From positions 1 to 64,000 of the forward strand of contig JAAFJS010000002.1 of the NCBI GenBank assembly GCA_013298985.1: a DNA stretch of 64,000 nucleotides, in the 5' to 3' direction. Below the pieces are notes generated by a model, which saw only the letters and a program-made list of their open reading frames with translations, did not search any database and was not told the DNA's origin. Shown here one piece after another: positions 20,323 to 31,114 of this stretch. Within the stretch, counting starts at the first letter, position 1. Each line of letters starts with the position of its first letter. Made by a program: the position numbers and the translations under genes. This DNA comes from Cytophagales bacterium (GTDB lineage Bacteria; Bacteroidota; Bacteroidia; Cytophagales; Thermoflexibacteraceae).

Positions 20323-20964
20323 ATGAAAAAAATAGTTTCAAAACATTGCTTAATAAGAAATCTCAAATTAATTGTTATGCTTGTTTTTTGGGGCTGTAAT
20401 TCTCCTGAAATATCAAAGTATAAAGAACTAAAATCTTATCCTAAGAAGAAAACTGTGTTTGAAATATTACATATGGAAGACGACAGTATATCATTGGACA
20501 CTCAAAATGTTGCTATTTTGAATAAAAAAATCTTATTTACGTATGTAAATGAAGCTAATAAACCAGAAAAAATGGAGTTATTTCATCTTTATGAGTTTGA
20601 TTTAGAGAATGATTCTATGATGAGAACTACTTTTATCAATTATGATATTTGCAGGGATTCTATTAGAGGATTTTACACGTCAGAATCGTATTTTGGAGAA
20701 ATAAAAACATACCAAATTAAGCATAAAAATTACCAAATATTGAAACAACCACAATGGTTTTTTACTAAATCTACACAACCAAATCTTATGACTTTCTACT
20801 CTATGGAATTTGGTCAAATCGCAAGCCTAAGTACAATACAAGGTAAAAGGAGTAGTAAATTGAAATTTATAATAGATGAAGCAGAAAATAAAGATTTCAA
20901 TGAAGTTTTAGATAGCTTAATTTTAGACAAAAAATTCTTCAATATGGTTTTAAAACATAAATAG
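20323..20964 (+). CDS. hypothetical lipoprotein
   Basis: ORF 213 aa with lipobox-like LVFWGCNS. Confidence 0.6.
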   Translation: MKKIVSKHCLIRNLKLIVMLVFWGCNSPEISKYKELKSYPKKKTVFEILHMEDDSISLDTQNVAILNKKILFTYVNEANKPEKMELFHLYEFDLENDSMMRTTFINYDICRDSIRGFYTSESYFGEIKTYQIKHKNYQILKQPQWFFTKSTQPNLMTFYSMEFGQIASLSTIQGKRSSKLKFIIDEAENKDFNEVLDSLILDKKFFNMVLKHK

Positions 20965-21202
20965 TAGAAATTGAAAATTTTGGTCAAAAGTTATCAGTTT
21001 ATAATGTCTATATTAATTCGTTTAAAAACCTTATTATCAACAGATTAATATATGATATAGGCAAGGCAAAAGTCTGAAATTCATAGAAATTTATAAACAA
21101 TTAAGTATAAACTTGACGTAATTATAATGAAACAATCGTAACGGCGAACCGTTCAAACCATTTCAAACTAAAAAATAAACCATAAACTAATAGTAAAAAT
21201 AT

Positions 21203-24200
21203 ATGTCTAAACTCAACAAAATCAAAGTATTACCACTTGTGATTCTTCTTATGTTCCTTGCCTTTGCCTGTGGCAAGTTTGGCAAAGATGCTATCAATGT
21301 TACCAATCGCAATTTTTCCGAAGAGATTGCTACTCAGCAAAACTTGGTGTTTACCTTCAATACTAATATCGTGAAGGACTCACTCATAGATATTTGGAAG
21401 CAAGATGAATATGTAAAGTTTGTCCCCGAAATCAAAGGAAAGTACAAGTGGACAGCCGCCAACGAACTCGTTTTCTCCCCCGAAGCGGGCTTCAAGCCAA
21501 GCACAGACTACAAAGCAGAAATCACTGACAAGGTGTTGAGCAGTTCCACAGAAAAATTAAAATTGGGAGATGACATTACATTTTCCTTTCACACACCTTA
21601 TTTGAGCCTACTTGGAACAGATATTTTTTGGGTAATGAATAAGCAAAATACGCCCGAATTGCGTATGAACCTCAATTTTAACTATCCTGTAAACCCTGCG
21701 GAAGTGGCGCAACTGACCAAAGTGGCGATTGGAGGCGCAGAGGCGGGCTACAAAGTCAATACTTCGGAAACCACCGAATCAGTCCAGTTGGCGGTGCCAC
21801 AGGGCGCGCAAACTTTTGATAAAAAGGCACTCAAAGTCAGCTTGGCATCAGGCTTAAAAACGCCACAGGGCGAAAAATCAGCAACTGACTTGCTCTTTGA
21901 GGCAGAGATTCCTTCCAAAGATGATTTTAAAGTGTTGCAAATCACAGGCGAAACGGACGAGGATACGCCTTACATACGCGTCTATGCAAACCAAGCCGTT
22001 CAGCCCAATCCCGAAGACTTAAAACGCTTTTTAAACCTTTCTCCCTCTATTAGTTACGAGGTAGAAAAGACAGATTTTGGCTTTACCCTCAAAGGTGGTT
22101 TTGAGTTTGGCAAAAACTACCAACTCACTATCGACAAATCTTTGAAAGGTGTTTTTGGCGGTAGCTTAACTTCTAATATGCAGCAAACGGTCATCTTTGG
22201 CGACCTCCAGCCCAGCATTGCCTTTGCCTCCAAAAAGTCTATCTACTTGACTAACAAAGGAAACAAAAATATTGGCTTGCGAATTACCAGCGTTCCGCGC
22301 GTGCGCGTGCAGGTCTATAAAGTATATGCCAACAATATTTTGGGCTACCTCCGCGACCAAGGCTATTACTTCGAAAATGACTACGATTACGAGTATTATG
22401 GTAGTTTCGAAAACTATGGAGATGTGGTTTTTGAGCAAACTTATGAAACCAAAAACCTGCCCAAAGCAGACGGTTTGCACCTGCTCACGATGAATTTTAT
22501 GGACAATAAACCCTCATTCAAAGGCATTTACGTTCTCAAAGTTACTTCTGATGACGAAAATTATCGCAGTGCGACTCAGCTACTTTCTTTGTCCGACATT
22601 GGCTTGATAGTGAAGCATACACCCAATAGCGTTTTGGTTTTTGCCAACTCTATTATCAATACCCAACCCATTGGGGGCGTGAATGTTACGCTGGTGAGTA
22701 CCAATAATCAGGAAGTTTATAATGCCACTACGGACAATGATGGCGTAGCAAAGTTTCCTGATTTGAAAACCAAAGCAAGCGGTTTCAGGGTGAGTATGGT
22801 TACAGCAAACAAAGAAAATGATTTTAACTATCTTTATTTCACGCAAACCGAAGTCAGTACCTCACGCTATGATGTGGGTGGTATTCGTGAGAATGAGGCT
22901 GGTTATCAGGCATATATCTACGGCGAGCGCGACCTGTATCGCCCTGACGAAACCATGAATTTGAAAACCTTAGTGAGGAATAATCAGTGGCAGCCCATCA
23001 CCGATTTGCCTATCAAAATGCGGATTTTGATGCCCAATGGAAAGGAATTTGTCAATAAAAAAGGCACGCTGAACAAGCAAGGCTCGTTTGAAACTTCGGT
23101 CAAAATTCCTGCAAGTACAGTTACGGGTGCATACACTGTGGAGGTCTATACTTCCAACGACATCTTGCTCAATTCCAAGAACATAAACGTAGAGGAGTTT
23201 GTGCCTGACCGCATCAAGGTCGAGGCAAAAACGAGCAAGGAAGTCGTTAAAATTGGCGAGGAATTGACCGTAGATGGACAGGCATTGAACCTTTTTGGAC
23301 CTCCCGCCAAAAATCGAAATTATGAGATGGAAATGCAGCTACAACGCAAATATTTTAGCCCTGAAAAGTTTCCTGATTACAACTTTGCTTTGAACGGCAG
23401 AAATGATGTGAGCTATGAAAATGTACTTCGCACAGGCACTACCAATGAGGAAGGACGTTTTGCGGAAACTTTTGAGATGCCCACCAACTACAAGAATATT
23501 GGTATGCTCGAAGGCAAGGTTTACATTTCTGTTTTTGATGAGTCAGGGCGCAAAGTGAACCGTTCGCGTACCTTCACCATGCTCACCCAAGATGTGTTTT
23601 TTGGCATCAAAGCCTTTGATTATTACGTAGATACACGCCAACCACTGAGTATTCCTGTGGTCGCAGTAAACCACTTGGGGCAGGTAGCCACTAACGCGAA
23701 GGCAAAGGTGCAAATCATTCGATACCAGTGGCAAAATGCCTTGGAAAATGGAAATTCGGGTTATCGTTACGTTTCTCAGAAAAAAGAAATTGTAGAAAAA
23801 GACATGAGTGTAAGTGTCAATGGTACAAGCACTTATATTCCTTTCGTGCCTTCACAATCTGGTGAATACGAAGTGAGAATTTCCACCGCAAACGCAGCAG
23901 AAAGCTATGTAAGTCGCTCGTTTTACGCGTATGGCTGGGGCGCAACTTCGGGAACTTCTTTTGAAATCAATAAGGAAGGCGAAATTGACATTACCTTAGA
24001 CAAAGACAAGTATGCAGTGGGCGAAGACGCAAAAATTTTGATGAAAACGCCTTTTGCAGGAAAAGTTTTATTGACCATCGAGAAAGACAAGGTGTATGAT
24101 TATTTCATTGTAGAAACGGACAAGAAAGCAGCTTCTTTTACCTTGCCTATCAAAAAAGAATACTTGCCAAATGCCTATATATCAGCTACTTTGATAAAAC

Positions 24201-26620
24201 CTGCGGACAATTCATCAATTCCGCTTACGGTGGCTTATGGCTACAAATCGTTGAAGGTAGAAGACCCAAGTAGCAAAATTGCGCTTCAAATCAAAGTGCC
24301 TCAGCGCATTAGGGCAAAAACGAAACAAGAAATTATAGTACAAACAGATAAAAAACAATCGGATATAGAAATTACGATTGCGGCAGTAGATGAGGGCATT
24401 TTATTGTTAAAAAATTCACAAAATCCTGACCCACACGATTTTTTCTATCAAAAAAGAGCATTAGAAGTCAATTCCTACAATATTTATCCGCGTTTGTTTC
24501 CCGAATTAAAGTCCATGCAGCGTAGCTATGGTGCGGACGGTTACGATTTAGGCAAAAGGCTCAACCCAATGGCAAATAAGCGCATCAAGCCAGTTTCGTT
24601 TTGGAGTGGCACGCTGAAAACGGACGGAAGCGGGCAGGCAAAGTTTACGATTGATGTTCCCCAGTTTTCTGGCGACCTCCGCATTGTGGCAGTAGCGGCA
24701 AAAGATAATGCTTTTGGCATGAGTGCTACCAACATGAAAGTAGCTGACCCTTTGGTAGTTAGCACTTCTCTGCCTTTATTTTTAAGTCCAAATGATGAGA
24801 TTTTAGTGCCTGTAACCCTGACCAATACGTCTGATAAAAATGCAGAAGTTACTGCCAAAGTAGGCGCAACAGGCTCAATGGAACTGACAGGTGATAACTC
24901 CCAAAGCGTTTCGATTCCTGCGGGAGCTGAAAAACAGGTTTTCTTCAAGGCAAAAGCAAAAAATGAAATTGGAACGGCTCTGATTAATGTGGAAGTGAGT
25001 GGTTTAGGCGAAAAATTCAGTGAGAAAATAGACATGACTGTTCGCCCAAGCACTTCATTGCTGAAAACAAGCGGTTCAGGCTTGGCTGAAAGCGGAAAAG
25101 CGGTCAGTATCGACATGAAGGCAGATTACATTCAAAATTCGGTCAAAGGGAAATTGATAGTGAGCCGTTCGCCTGTGGTTGAGTTTGCCAAAAACTTAAA
25201 TTATTTGGTGATGTATCCTTATGGCTGTGTGGAACAAACAATTTCGACGGCTTTTCCACAAATTTATTTTGCAGATTTGATAGATGATTTACAGCCCACG
25301 CAAGCGAGCAACGCGATGGCAAAGCAAAATGCCTACTTCAATGTGCAAGAGGCGATTAGGAAGTTACAAACCATGCAACTGTATGATGGCTCACTGTCGT
25401 ATTGGCAGGGCGGAAGCGACCCAAGCTGGTGGGGAACTGCCTACGCGGGGCATTTTTTGATAGAAGCACGCAAGGCGGGGTTTGAAGTAGATACGAAGTT
25501 TTTAAATCAGGTGTATAGCTATTTGAGCAGTCAGGTAAAACGCAAGAATACAGAGGTTTACGAATATTATGATGATGGAAACACCAGAAAAGCCACGCGA
25601 ATCGCACCCAAAGAAGTTTTTTATTCATTGTATGTACTTGCGCTCGCTGGCAGGCAAGATGTAGCCACCATGAACTACTACAAGGCAAATCAGCAGTTGG
25701 TTTCTTTGGATTCAAAATACTTATTAGCAAGCAGTTACTTCCTCGCGGGCGACCAAGCGGCGTACCGAAAATTACTGCCACCAAGTTTTAAAGGAGAGCG
25801 TTCTTTTACAGCCTTGGGCGGTAGTTTTTATTCCTACATTCGCGACGAGGCAATCTCTCTGAACGCATTGATAGACACTGACCCGCAAAACTCGCAGGTG
25901 GGCATCATGGCAAAACACTTGGCACAGCAAATGAAGCAAGCACCTTACCTGAATACGCAAGAAAGTGCTTTTGGCATCTTGGCACTGGGCAAACTGGCAA
26001 AAAAAGCCGCCGCGACCAATGCTACCGCAGTCATCTATGCTGATGGCGCAAAAGTGGGCGATATGACAGGTAAAACCCTGACAATGAATACACAAGTGCA
26101 AGGCAAGCAAATAAAAATAGAGGTCAGTGGCGGAAATCTATACTATTTCTGGGAAATGGAAGGGCTAAACACCACAGGCGCGTACAAAGAAGAGGACAAT
26201 TTTCTAAAAGTGAGGAAGGAATTTTATGACCGCAGCGGCAACCGATTCTCTGGGACTAATTTCAAACAAAATGAGTTGGTGGTAGTCAAACTTATCTTGC
26301 AAAGTACGGGCGGTGCAGTGCCTAACGTGGTGATTACTGATATGTTACCTGCGGGATTGGAGATAGAAAACCCCCGCTTGGGTGGCGGGGGCGCAGGCAT
26401 CAACTGGATTACCAATGCCGCCAATGCCGAGCATTTTGACTTCCGCGATGACCGCGTGAATATCTTTGCCGCCGCCAGCCCTACGGAAATCAAGAGTTTT
26501 TACTATGTCTGTCGCGCAGTGAGCCGAGGCACGTTCAAGATGGGTCCCGTCAGTGCAGATGCCATGTATAATGGTGAATATCACTCTTATAACGGTGCAG
26601 GAACGATAACGGTGGAGTAA
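21203..26620 (+). CDS. alpha-2-macroglobulin family lipoprotein (bacterial A2M)
   Basis: Lipobox LAFACGK; MG2 domain YIYGERDLYRPDETM; PYGCVEQT thioester motif (CxEQ); 1805 aa. Confidence 0.93.
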   Translation: MSKLNKIKVLPLVILLMFLAFACGKFGKDAINVTNRNFSEEIATQQNLVFTFNTNIVKDSLIDIWKQDEYVKFVPEIKGKYKWTAANELVFSPEAGFKPSTDYKAEITDKVLSSSTEKLKLGDDITFSFHTPYLSLLGTDIFWVMNKQNTPELRMNLNFNYPVNPAEVAQLTKVAIGGAEAGYKVNTSETTESVQLAVPQGAQTFDKKALKVSLASGLKTPQGEKSATDLLFEAEIPSKDDFKVLQITGETDEDTPYIRVYANQAVQPNPEDLKRFLNLSPSISYEVEKTDFGFTLKGGFEFGKNYQLTIDKSLKGVFGGSLTSNMQQTVIFGDLQPSIAFASKKSIYLTNKGNKNIGLRITSVPRVRVQVYKVYANNILGYLRDQGYYFENDYDYEYYGSFENYGDVVFEQTYETKNLPKADGLHLLTMNFMDNKPSFKGIYVLKVTSDDENYRSATQLLSLSDIGLIVKHTPNSVLVFANSIINTQPIGGVNVTLVSTNNQEVYNATTDNDGVAKFPDLKTKASGFRVSMVTANKENDFNYLYFTQTEVSTSRYDVGGIRENEAGYQAYIYGERDLYRPDETMNLKTLVRNNQWQPITDLPIKMRILMPNGKEFVNKKGTLNKQGSFETSVKIPASTVTGAYTVEVYTSNDILLNSKNINVEEFVPDRIKVEAKTSKEVVKIGEELTVDGQALNLFGPPAKNRNYEMEMQLQRKYFSPEKFPDYNFALNGRNDVSYENVLRTGTTNEEGRFAETFEMPTNYKNIGMLEGKVYISVFDESGRKVNRSRTFTMLTQDVFFGIKAFDYYVDTRQPLSIPVVAVNHLGQVATNAKAKVQIIRYQWQNALENGNSGYRYVSQKKEIVEKDMSVSVNGTSTYIPFVPSQSGEYEVRISTANAAESYVSRSFYAYGWGATSGTSFEINKEGEIDITLDKDKYAVGEDAKILMKTPFAGKVLLTIEKDKVYDYFIVETDKKAASFTLPIKKEYLPNAYISATLIKPADNSSIPLTVAYGYKSLKVEDPSSKIALQIKVPQRIRAKTKQEIIVQTDKKQSDIEITIAAVDEGILLLKNSQNPDPHDFFYQKRALEVNSYNIYPRLFPELKSMQRSYGADGYDLGKRLNPMANKRIKPVSFWSGTLKTDGSGQAKFTIDVPQFSGDLRIVAVAAKDNAFGMSATNMKVADPLVVSTSLPLFLSPNDEILVPVTLTNTSDKNAEVTAKVGATGSMELTGDNSQSVSIPAGAEKQVFFKAKAKNEIGTALINVEVSGLGEKFSEKIDMTVRPSTSLLKTSGSGLAESGKAVSIDMKADYIQNSVKGKLIVSRSPVVEFAKNLNYLVMYPYGCVEQTISTAFPQIYFADLIDDLQPTQASNAMAKQNAYFNVQEAIRKLQTMQLYDGSLSYWQGGSDPSWWGTAYAGHFLIEARKAGFEVDTKFLNQVYSYLSSQVKRKNTEVYEYYDDGNTRKATRIAPKEVFYSLYVLALAGRQDVATMNYYKANQQLVSLDSKYLLASSYFLAGDQAAYRKLLPPSFKGERSFTALGGSFYSYIRDEAISLNALIDTDPQNSQVGIMAKHLAQQMKQAPYLNTQESAFGILALGKLAKKAAATNATAVIYADGAKVGDMTGKTLTMNTQVQGKQIKIEVSGGNLYYFWEMEGLNTTGAYKEEDNFLKVRKEFYDRSGNRFSGTNFKQNELVVVKLILQSTGGAVPNVVITDMLPAGLEIENPRLGGGGAGINWITNAANAEHFDFRDDRVNIFAAASPTEIKSFYYVCRAVSRGTFKMGPVSADAMYNGEYHSYNGAGTITVE

Positions 26621-26626
26621 ATAGCC

Positions 26627-26680
26627 AAAACTTTATCGTTGATAATTTTTGTATTAAAAAATTATCAACGATAAAGTTTT
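26627..26680 (+). terminator. perfect 24-bp stem-loop terminator
   Basis: AAAACTTTATCGTTGATAATTTTT / AAAAATTATCAACGATAAAGTTTT after the A2M stop. Confidence 0.8.
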
Positions 26681-26733
26681 AATCACAATGCGTGTTAGTT
26701 TCCATACGCAAAAATACAATTTCTATATAAATT

Positions 26734-26823
26734 TTAAACAATGGGGAGTTCGTCAAGGGTGCTTTTGCATTTGAGATTGAGAAAGAGCAAGGCTGTAAAG
26801 CAGAGATAGAGGATAGTTTTCAT
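26734..26823 (-). pseudogene. truncated duplicate of a lipoprotein N-terminus (29 aa)
   Basis: Encodes MKTILYLCFTALLFLNLKCKSTLDELPIV*; 33-bp identical block with 27295-27327. Confidence 0.75.
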
Positions 26824-26865
26824 AGAATTAAATGTGTTTAAAGTGTGAAAAATGAATTAAATAAA

Positions 26866-27384
26866 TTAGTCAAATTTGATATCAAATCGTCCTTGTGTAA
26901 TTTTAATAGTATCACATTTGCCATTATACAAACGAGCCTCAAATCGTCCTGCCACGATATAGTTTTTCATATCATATTTGATAATTTCAATAATGCCCTC
27001 TTGAATATATCCATTATATCGCACATATTGGCACCCTCGATTTAAATCATCAAAATCAATAATATGATTTACTCCGTCCAGTATATATTTCCCTGTTCCA
27101 CCAAGTTTTCTAATAAAAATACCAGCCCCCTGGTCAGTACTACCTTTTATGCGATAGGTAGATATGCTAAAAGTTCCCCCATTTGGCTGAAGGAATGGTT
27201 GGAAGTTAGTGGTCAGCCCTGCCCTTCCTTCAGGTTGCCATACTTCTCCATTGAGCAAGAATGCAAATGTACCTTTCCCTTCCTGCGTTTCAGGGGGGAG
27301 TTCGTCAAGGGTGCTTTTGCATTTGAGGTTAGCAAAGCAAAGAGCGCATAGCAGTAACATGATGAGATAAGTTGTTTTTCTCAT
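26866..27384 (-). CDS. hypothetical lipoprotein (DUF6252-like)
   Basis: MRKTTYLIMLLLCALCFANLKCKS lipoprotein signal; KGTFAFLLNGEVWQPEG typical of Bacteroidota lipoproteins. Confidence 0.7.
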   Translation of the reverse strand: MRKTTYLIMLLLCALCFANLKCKSTLDELPPETQEGKGTFAFLLNGEVWQPEGRAGLTTNFQPFLQPNGGTFSISTYRIKGSTDQGAGIFIRKLGGTGKYILDGVNHIIDFDDLNRGCQYVRYNGYIQEGIIEIIKYDMKNYIVAGRFEARLYNGKCDTIKITQGRFDIKFD

Positions 27385-27771
27385 ATTTTTAAGGATTTAT
27401 AATGGTGATAAAATAAAAAAACTGTTGTATGCCAGTAAAACATACAAAGATTAAGACGAAGAAAAGCAAAGAAAAATTTGGAAGTGCGGAAAAAAGCTTG
27501 TTAAAAGTTTTGCAGTTTTGTTTTAATGGTAGATATTTGCATGATACATTTTGTTTTATTTGTTTAAAAATAAGATAAAAATAGTAGAAAAACAAGTAAG
27601 AAATAAAAACTTATTGTTAAATTTTAACCCCTAAAAAAGACTTACAAATTGATAAATAAATCTTCTTCTTTTGCCTGTGGGCAATTACTAATTCACCTGT
27701 AGAGTATCACCTAAAAAGCTGAAAGTTAAGAAAGTAACACTATAAAAACTGCTACTGGGCAGCACTTTTCT

Positions 27772-28386
27772 TTACCATTTCTTATTAAAAATCTCTGACA
27801 AAATAAACGCCTGGCGGACAGATTGAGGGTTTTTAATCATTTTGATAAGGGCTTCGTTCCTGACCTCTTTTTTCTCCTCATATTCCTTGTATCGTTTCAG
27901 TTCTTTTTTTAGCTCGGAGATTTCGTCTTTATGTCCAGAAATTTCTTTGAGTTGCGTTTTTTCCTTTTTGGTAGGCATTTCTTTGACTTCCTCTATCTCT
28001 TTGGCAAGGAGTTCTTTTTCTTTGAGCAGCGGTCTTTTGCCCGACATATCCATCAGGGACGAGTTGTTATTGCCGTCCAGTTTGATTTCTCGTTCCTTCA
28101 ACATTTTTTTGAGCTGGGCGGGGCGCACAGTTACCATTTCGCTGGGCGAAACGCCCATGTTCATTCTGGATTTGGGCGCATTTTGCTCAAATTTTTTCAA
28201 AATATCCTCGAATGAAACTTCCTTTTCGACCACCACTTCCTTATTTTGTATCTGTGCCACAGGCGAGTTAAACTTTTCGGGAGCCTTGTTCACTTTTTCT
28301 GTGGGCTTAGACTTAAACAGATAAAAAAGTATGCCGACAATCAGCGCAAAAACTATTTTCAAGATTTCATCAAATCCATCTTCCAT
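27772..28386 (-). CDS. hypothetical membrane-anchored coiled-coil protein
   Basis: N-term TM ILKIVFALIVGILFYLF then charged coiled coil. Confidence 0.55.
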   Translation of the reverse strand: MEDGFDEILKIVFALIVGILFYLFKSKPTEKVNKAPEKFNSPVAQIQNKEVVVEKEVSFEDILKKFEQNAPKSRMNMGVSPSEMVTVRPAQLKKMLKEREIKLDGNNNSSLMDMSGKRPLLKEKELLAKEIEEVKEMPTKKEKTQLKEISGHKDEISELKKELKRYKEYEEKKEVRNEALIKMIKNPQSVRQAFILSEIFNKKW

Positions 28387-28472
28387 GATTGAATCGCGTT
28401 TAAATATTTTATTTTAAACAAAAATAGTAAATTTGTTCGAATTAAATAAATGCAAACTACAATTTATTTCTC

Positions 28473-29447
28473 ATGTTTCGCACCGAACTTATCGCAAACC
28501 CCTATTCGCAATCCATTAATCTACAAAATACACTTTTGTTGATGGGTTCTTGCTTTTCTGACAATATCGGTAAGTTATTGCAAATCAATAAGTTCAATGC
28601 TCTCGCAAATCCTTTGGGCGTAGTGTATAATCCTCTTTCTATTTTTTATTTGTTGGAAAATAGCCTGCAAAAAAAAGAATTTGCTGCCAATACCTTTGTT
28701 CAGCACCAAGAAGTTTGGTATAATTACCATTTTCATTCTGAAATTTCTGCACTCAAAAAAGAAGATTTGGAAAACAAAATGAGTGAAAAACTGACTCAGG
28801 TAGCGCAAGGACTTGGCGCAAATCCGTTCGTGGTTCTTACCTTTGGGACTGCCTTTGCCTATCGCCTGAGAGAAAATGGGGAATTGGTAGCGAATTGCCA
28901 TAAAATGCCTTCACAATTATTTGAAAAAGAACTCCTCTCCGCCGAGCAAATCGTTTCTGCTTTTGAGAAATTGCATGAAATTTTACCCCAAAACACGCCT
29001 ATTATCTTGACTGTCAGCCCTGTACGCCATCTCAAAGAAACGCTATCTCTGAACTCAGTGAGCAAAGCTGTACTGCGAATTGCCTGCCACCAGCTCACCC
29101 AAAAGTTTGAGAATGTAAGTTATTTTCCTGCCTTTGAGTATGTGCTTGACGACCTGCGCGACTACCGTTTTTATGAGGCAGATATGCTCCACCCTAACGC
29201 CCAAGCAATTGATTATGTGTTCTCTAAGTTTGCAGAAACCTATTTTGATGCGCCCACGCAAACCTTCCTACGAAAGTGGGAAAAAATCTATAAATCATTA
29301 CAGCACCATGCTTTTTATCCTGAAACGGGAACGCATCAGCTATTTTTAAAAAATCTGCTCCAACAGCTGATGGCGATTCAGGAAATAGAGGTAAGCAGCG
29401 AAATTGAGTTTGTAAAACAGCAAATAAAAGATAATTTTGGTAATTAA
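28473..29447 (+). CDS. GSCFA domain-containing protein
   Basis: LLLMGSCFSDNIGKLL, FGTAFAYRL, TVSPVRHLKETLSLNSVSK. Confidence 0.92.
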   Translation: MFRTELIANPYSQSINLQNTLLLMGSCFSDNIGKLLQINKFNALANPLGVVYNPLSIFYLLENSLQKKEFAANTFVQHQEVWYNYHFHSEISALKKEDLENKMSEKLTQVAQGLGANPFVVLTFGTAFAYRLRENGELVANCHKMPSQLFEKELLSAEQIVSAFEKLHEILPQNTPIILTVSPVRHLKETLSLNSVSKAVLRIACHQLTQKFENVSYFPAFEYVLDDLRDYRFYEADMLHPNAQAIDYVFSKFAETYFDAPTQTFLRKWEKIYKSLQHHAFYPETGTHQLFLKNLLQQLMAIQEIEVSSEIEFVKQQIKDNFGN

Positions 29448-29592
29448 CTATCTGATAAACTATATTTTATAAAAAATGAAGTTTGTAAATTGTGTATTAA
29501 ACTTTGTAACGACTACCAAATAAAACCCACCACTTATAAAAATCTTACTTTCATGCTTTTCATTTTTTTTAACTTTGAATTAAAAAGGGTAA

Positions 29593-30084
29593 TTGATGAA
29601 AAAAATAACCTTCTCATTTCCAATATTTTGTTTCTCATTTCTTTGCTTTGCGCTATCCGCTTTTGGGCAAGAGAAATACGAAGAATATTGTAATCAAAAG
29701 TTTAACTATTGTATTTCTTTCCCTGCCTCCCTGCTTAATCCTAAGCCCGATTTGGCAGGAGTAGAGGGCAGAGAATGGAGAGCAAAAAAGGGCGAAGCAA
29801 AGGTATATGTTTTGGCAAGAACGAAGGAAGAAGCTATCGAGCCGAGTCTGGGCTTTAAAAGCGTTTATACCGACGTAACTTACAGTAAAGCAGTAACTTA
29901 CGAAGTAGTCAAGAAAGATTGGTTTGTAGTTTCGGGCTATACCGAAGACGGCAATATCTTTTACTCCAAGGTCATTCTAAAAAATAAGGTGGTCTATTAC
30001 GTGTGCTTGGAATATCCTAAAAGTGAGAAAAAAACTTGGGACAGCCAATGCGGAAAAATAGCTAATTCATTGATTATTAAATAA
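29593..30084 (+). CDS. hypothetical secreted protein
   Basis: Signal peptide FPIFCFSFLCFALSAFGQ. Confidence 0.6.
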   Translation: MMKKITFSFPIFCFSFLCFALSAFGQEKYEEYCNQKFNYCISFPASLLNPKPDLAGVEGREWRAKKGEAKVYVLARTKEEAIEPSLGFKSVYTDVTYSKAVTYEVVKKDWFVVSGYTEDGNIFYSKVILKNKVVYYVCLEYPKSEKKTWDSQCGKIANSLIIK

Positions 30085-30090
30085 AAAAGT

Positions 30091-30546
30091 ATGTGCGACT
30101 TTGACAAAGGTTTTATTTTATGCACTTGCAAGGATAAACCCATAGTACATAACAAAAATTCGAGGCGATACAAAAAAGAACAGGCAAATGTTCCTACGCT
30201 GTATCGCTGGTATCTGTCTGCATTTAACGGATACATAAGCGAAGAGATTGAGGGCGCGCCGATGATGGAAGGAATCTATGAGTTCCCTGCTGAAAACATT
30301 GGCAAGGGGCTGACAGAGGAATGGGTTTTGCTCAACCTAAATGACAGAAATTGCTTTGATTTTGACTACACACCCCAAGAGGGCGACAATCTTGTGATTA
30401 ATGCTGACCAAAAATCATGGATTTATCTTTCTTTTATTTTCCGCAATCAACGCTGGGAAATAGGTCATTATGAGCCATTTGATTCTATTAGGACTATGAA
30501 GATAGAGGGAAAAATAGCGCAAATAGAAGAAAAAGAGGAAGCGTAA
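30091..30546 (+). CDS. hypothetical protein
   Basis: ORF 151 aa tightly spaced between co-directional ORFs. Confidence 0.6.
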   Translation: MCDFDKGFILCTCKDKPIVHNKNSRRYKKEQANVPTLYRWYLSAFNGYISEEIEGAPMMEGIYEFPAENIGKGLTEEWVLLNLNDRNCFDFDYTPQEGDNLVINADQKSWIYLSFIFRNQRWEIGHYEPFDSIRTMKIEGKIAQIEEKEEA

Positions 30547-30550
30547 AAAT

Positions 30551-31093
30551 ATGAACAGTAATCACTTACTAAATCAAGCAATTCAGGAAGCGTTCTTGCA
30601 AAGCAATGTCATAGATTATGCTCATTGCTACTACGTAGAGCTGCTCTATCAGCCCACTTTTACGAGCAGTTTTTTCTTGCAATTAGCTTGGGAAAAAGAT
30701 ACATTGCATTGGTACAGAAGTATTTGGTTAAGAGAAAGGGACGAGGAGATGCTGGACACTTGGTTAGCTTATCTCAAAGAAAATGAAGAAATATTGCCTT
30801 TGGAATTGACTTTTTTCAAAGAAAACGGCAAGGAAAACCCTCTCATTGCCAATGATTTGATGACAGAAATCAATCGCTTGGCTGTGAAGCCCGTTTTTTT
30901 TGATGATGGAAACTGGGGCAGGGACGGAGCAGAAATTACCTTGAAAATAGGAACGCCAAAGTCCGAGATTACCTATCACTGGCACACCTGCGCTACTCCA
31001 GAAACATGGGAATCTTTAAATAAATTAGTAGAAGTTATTTTGTTAATTAACAGAAAATTAAGTAGTTATGAGGGATTTGCTCCCTATAGATAA
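30551..31093 (+). CDS. hypothetical protein
   Basis: ORF 180 aa starting 5 nt after the previous stop. Confidence 0.6.
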   Translation: MNSNHLLNQAIQEAFLQSNVIDYAHCYYVELLYQPTFTSSFFLQLAWEKDTLHWYRSIWLRERDEEMLDTWLAYLKENEEILPLELTFFKENGKENPLIANDLMTEINRLAVKPVFFDDGNWGRDGAEITLKIGTPKSEITYHWHTCATPETWESLNKLVEVILLINRKLSSYEGFAPYR

Positions 31094-31114
31094 GTACCTG
31101 ATAATGACCAAAAA

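Noticed and set aside
24541-25116. Minus-strand ORF of 191 aa, plus other antisense ORFs within 21203-26620
   Set aside because: Shadow ORFs opposite the A2M coding sequence.
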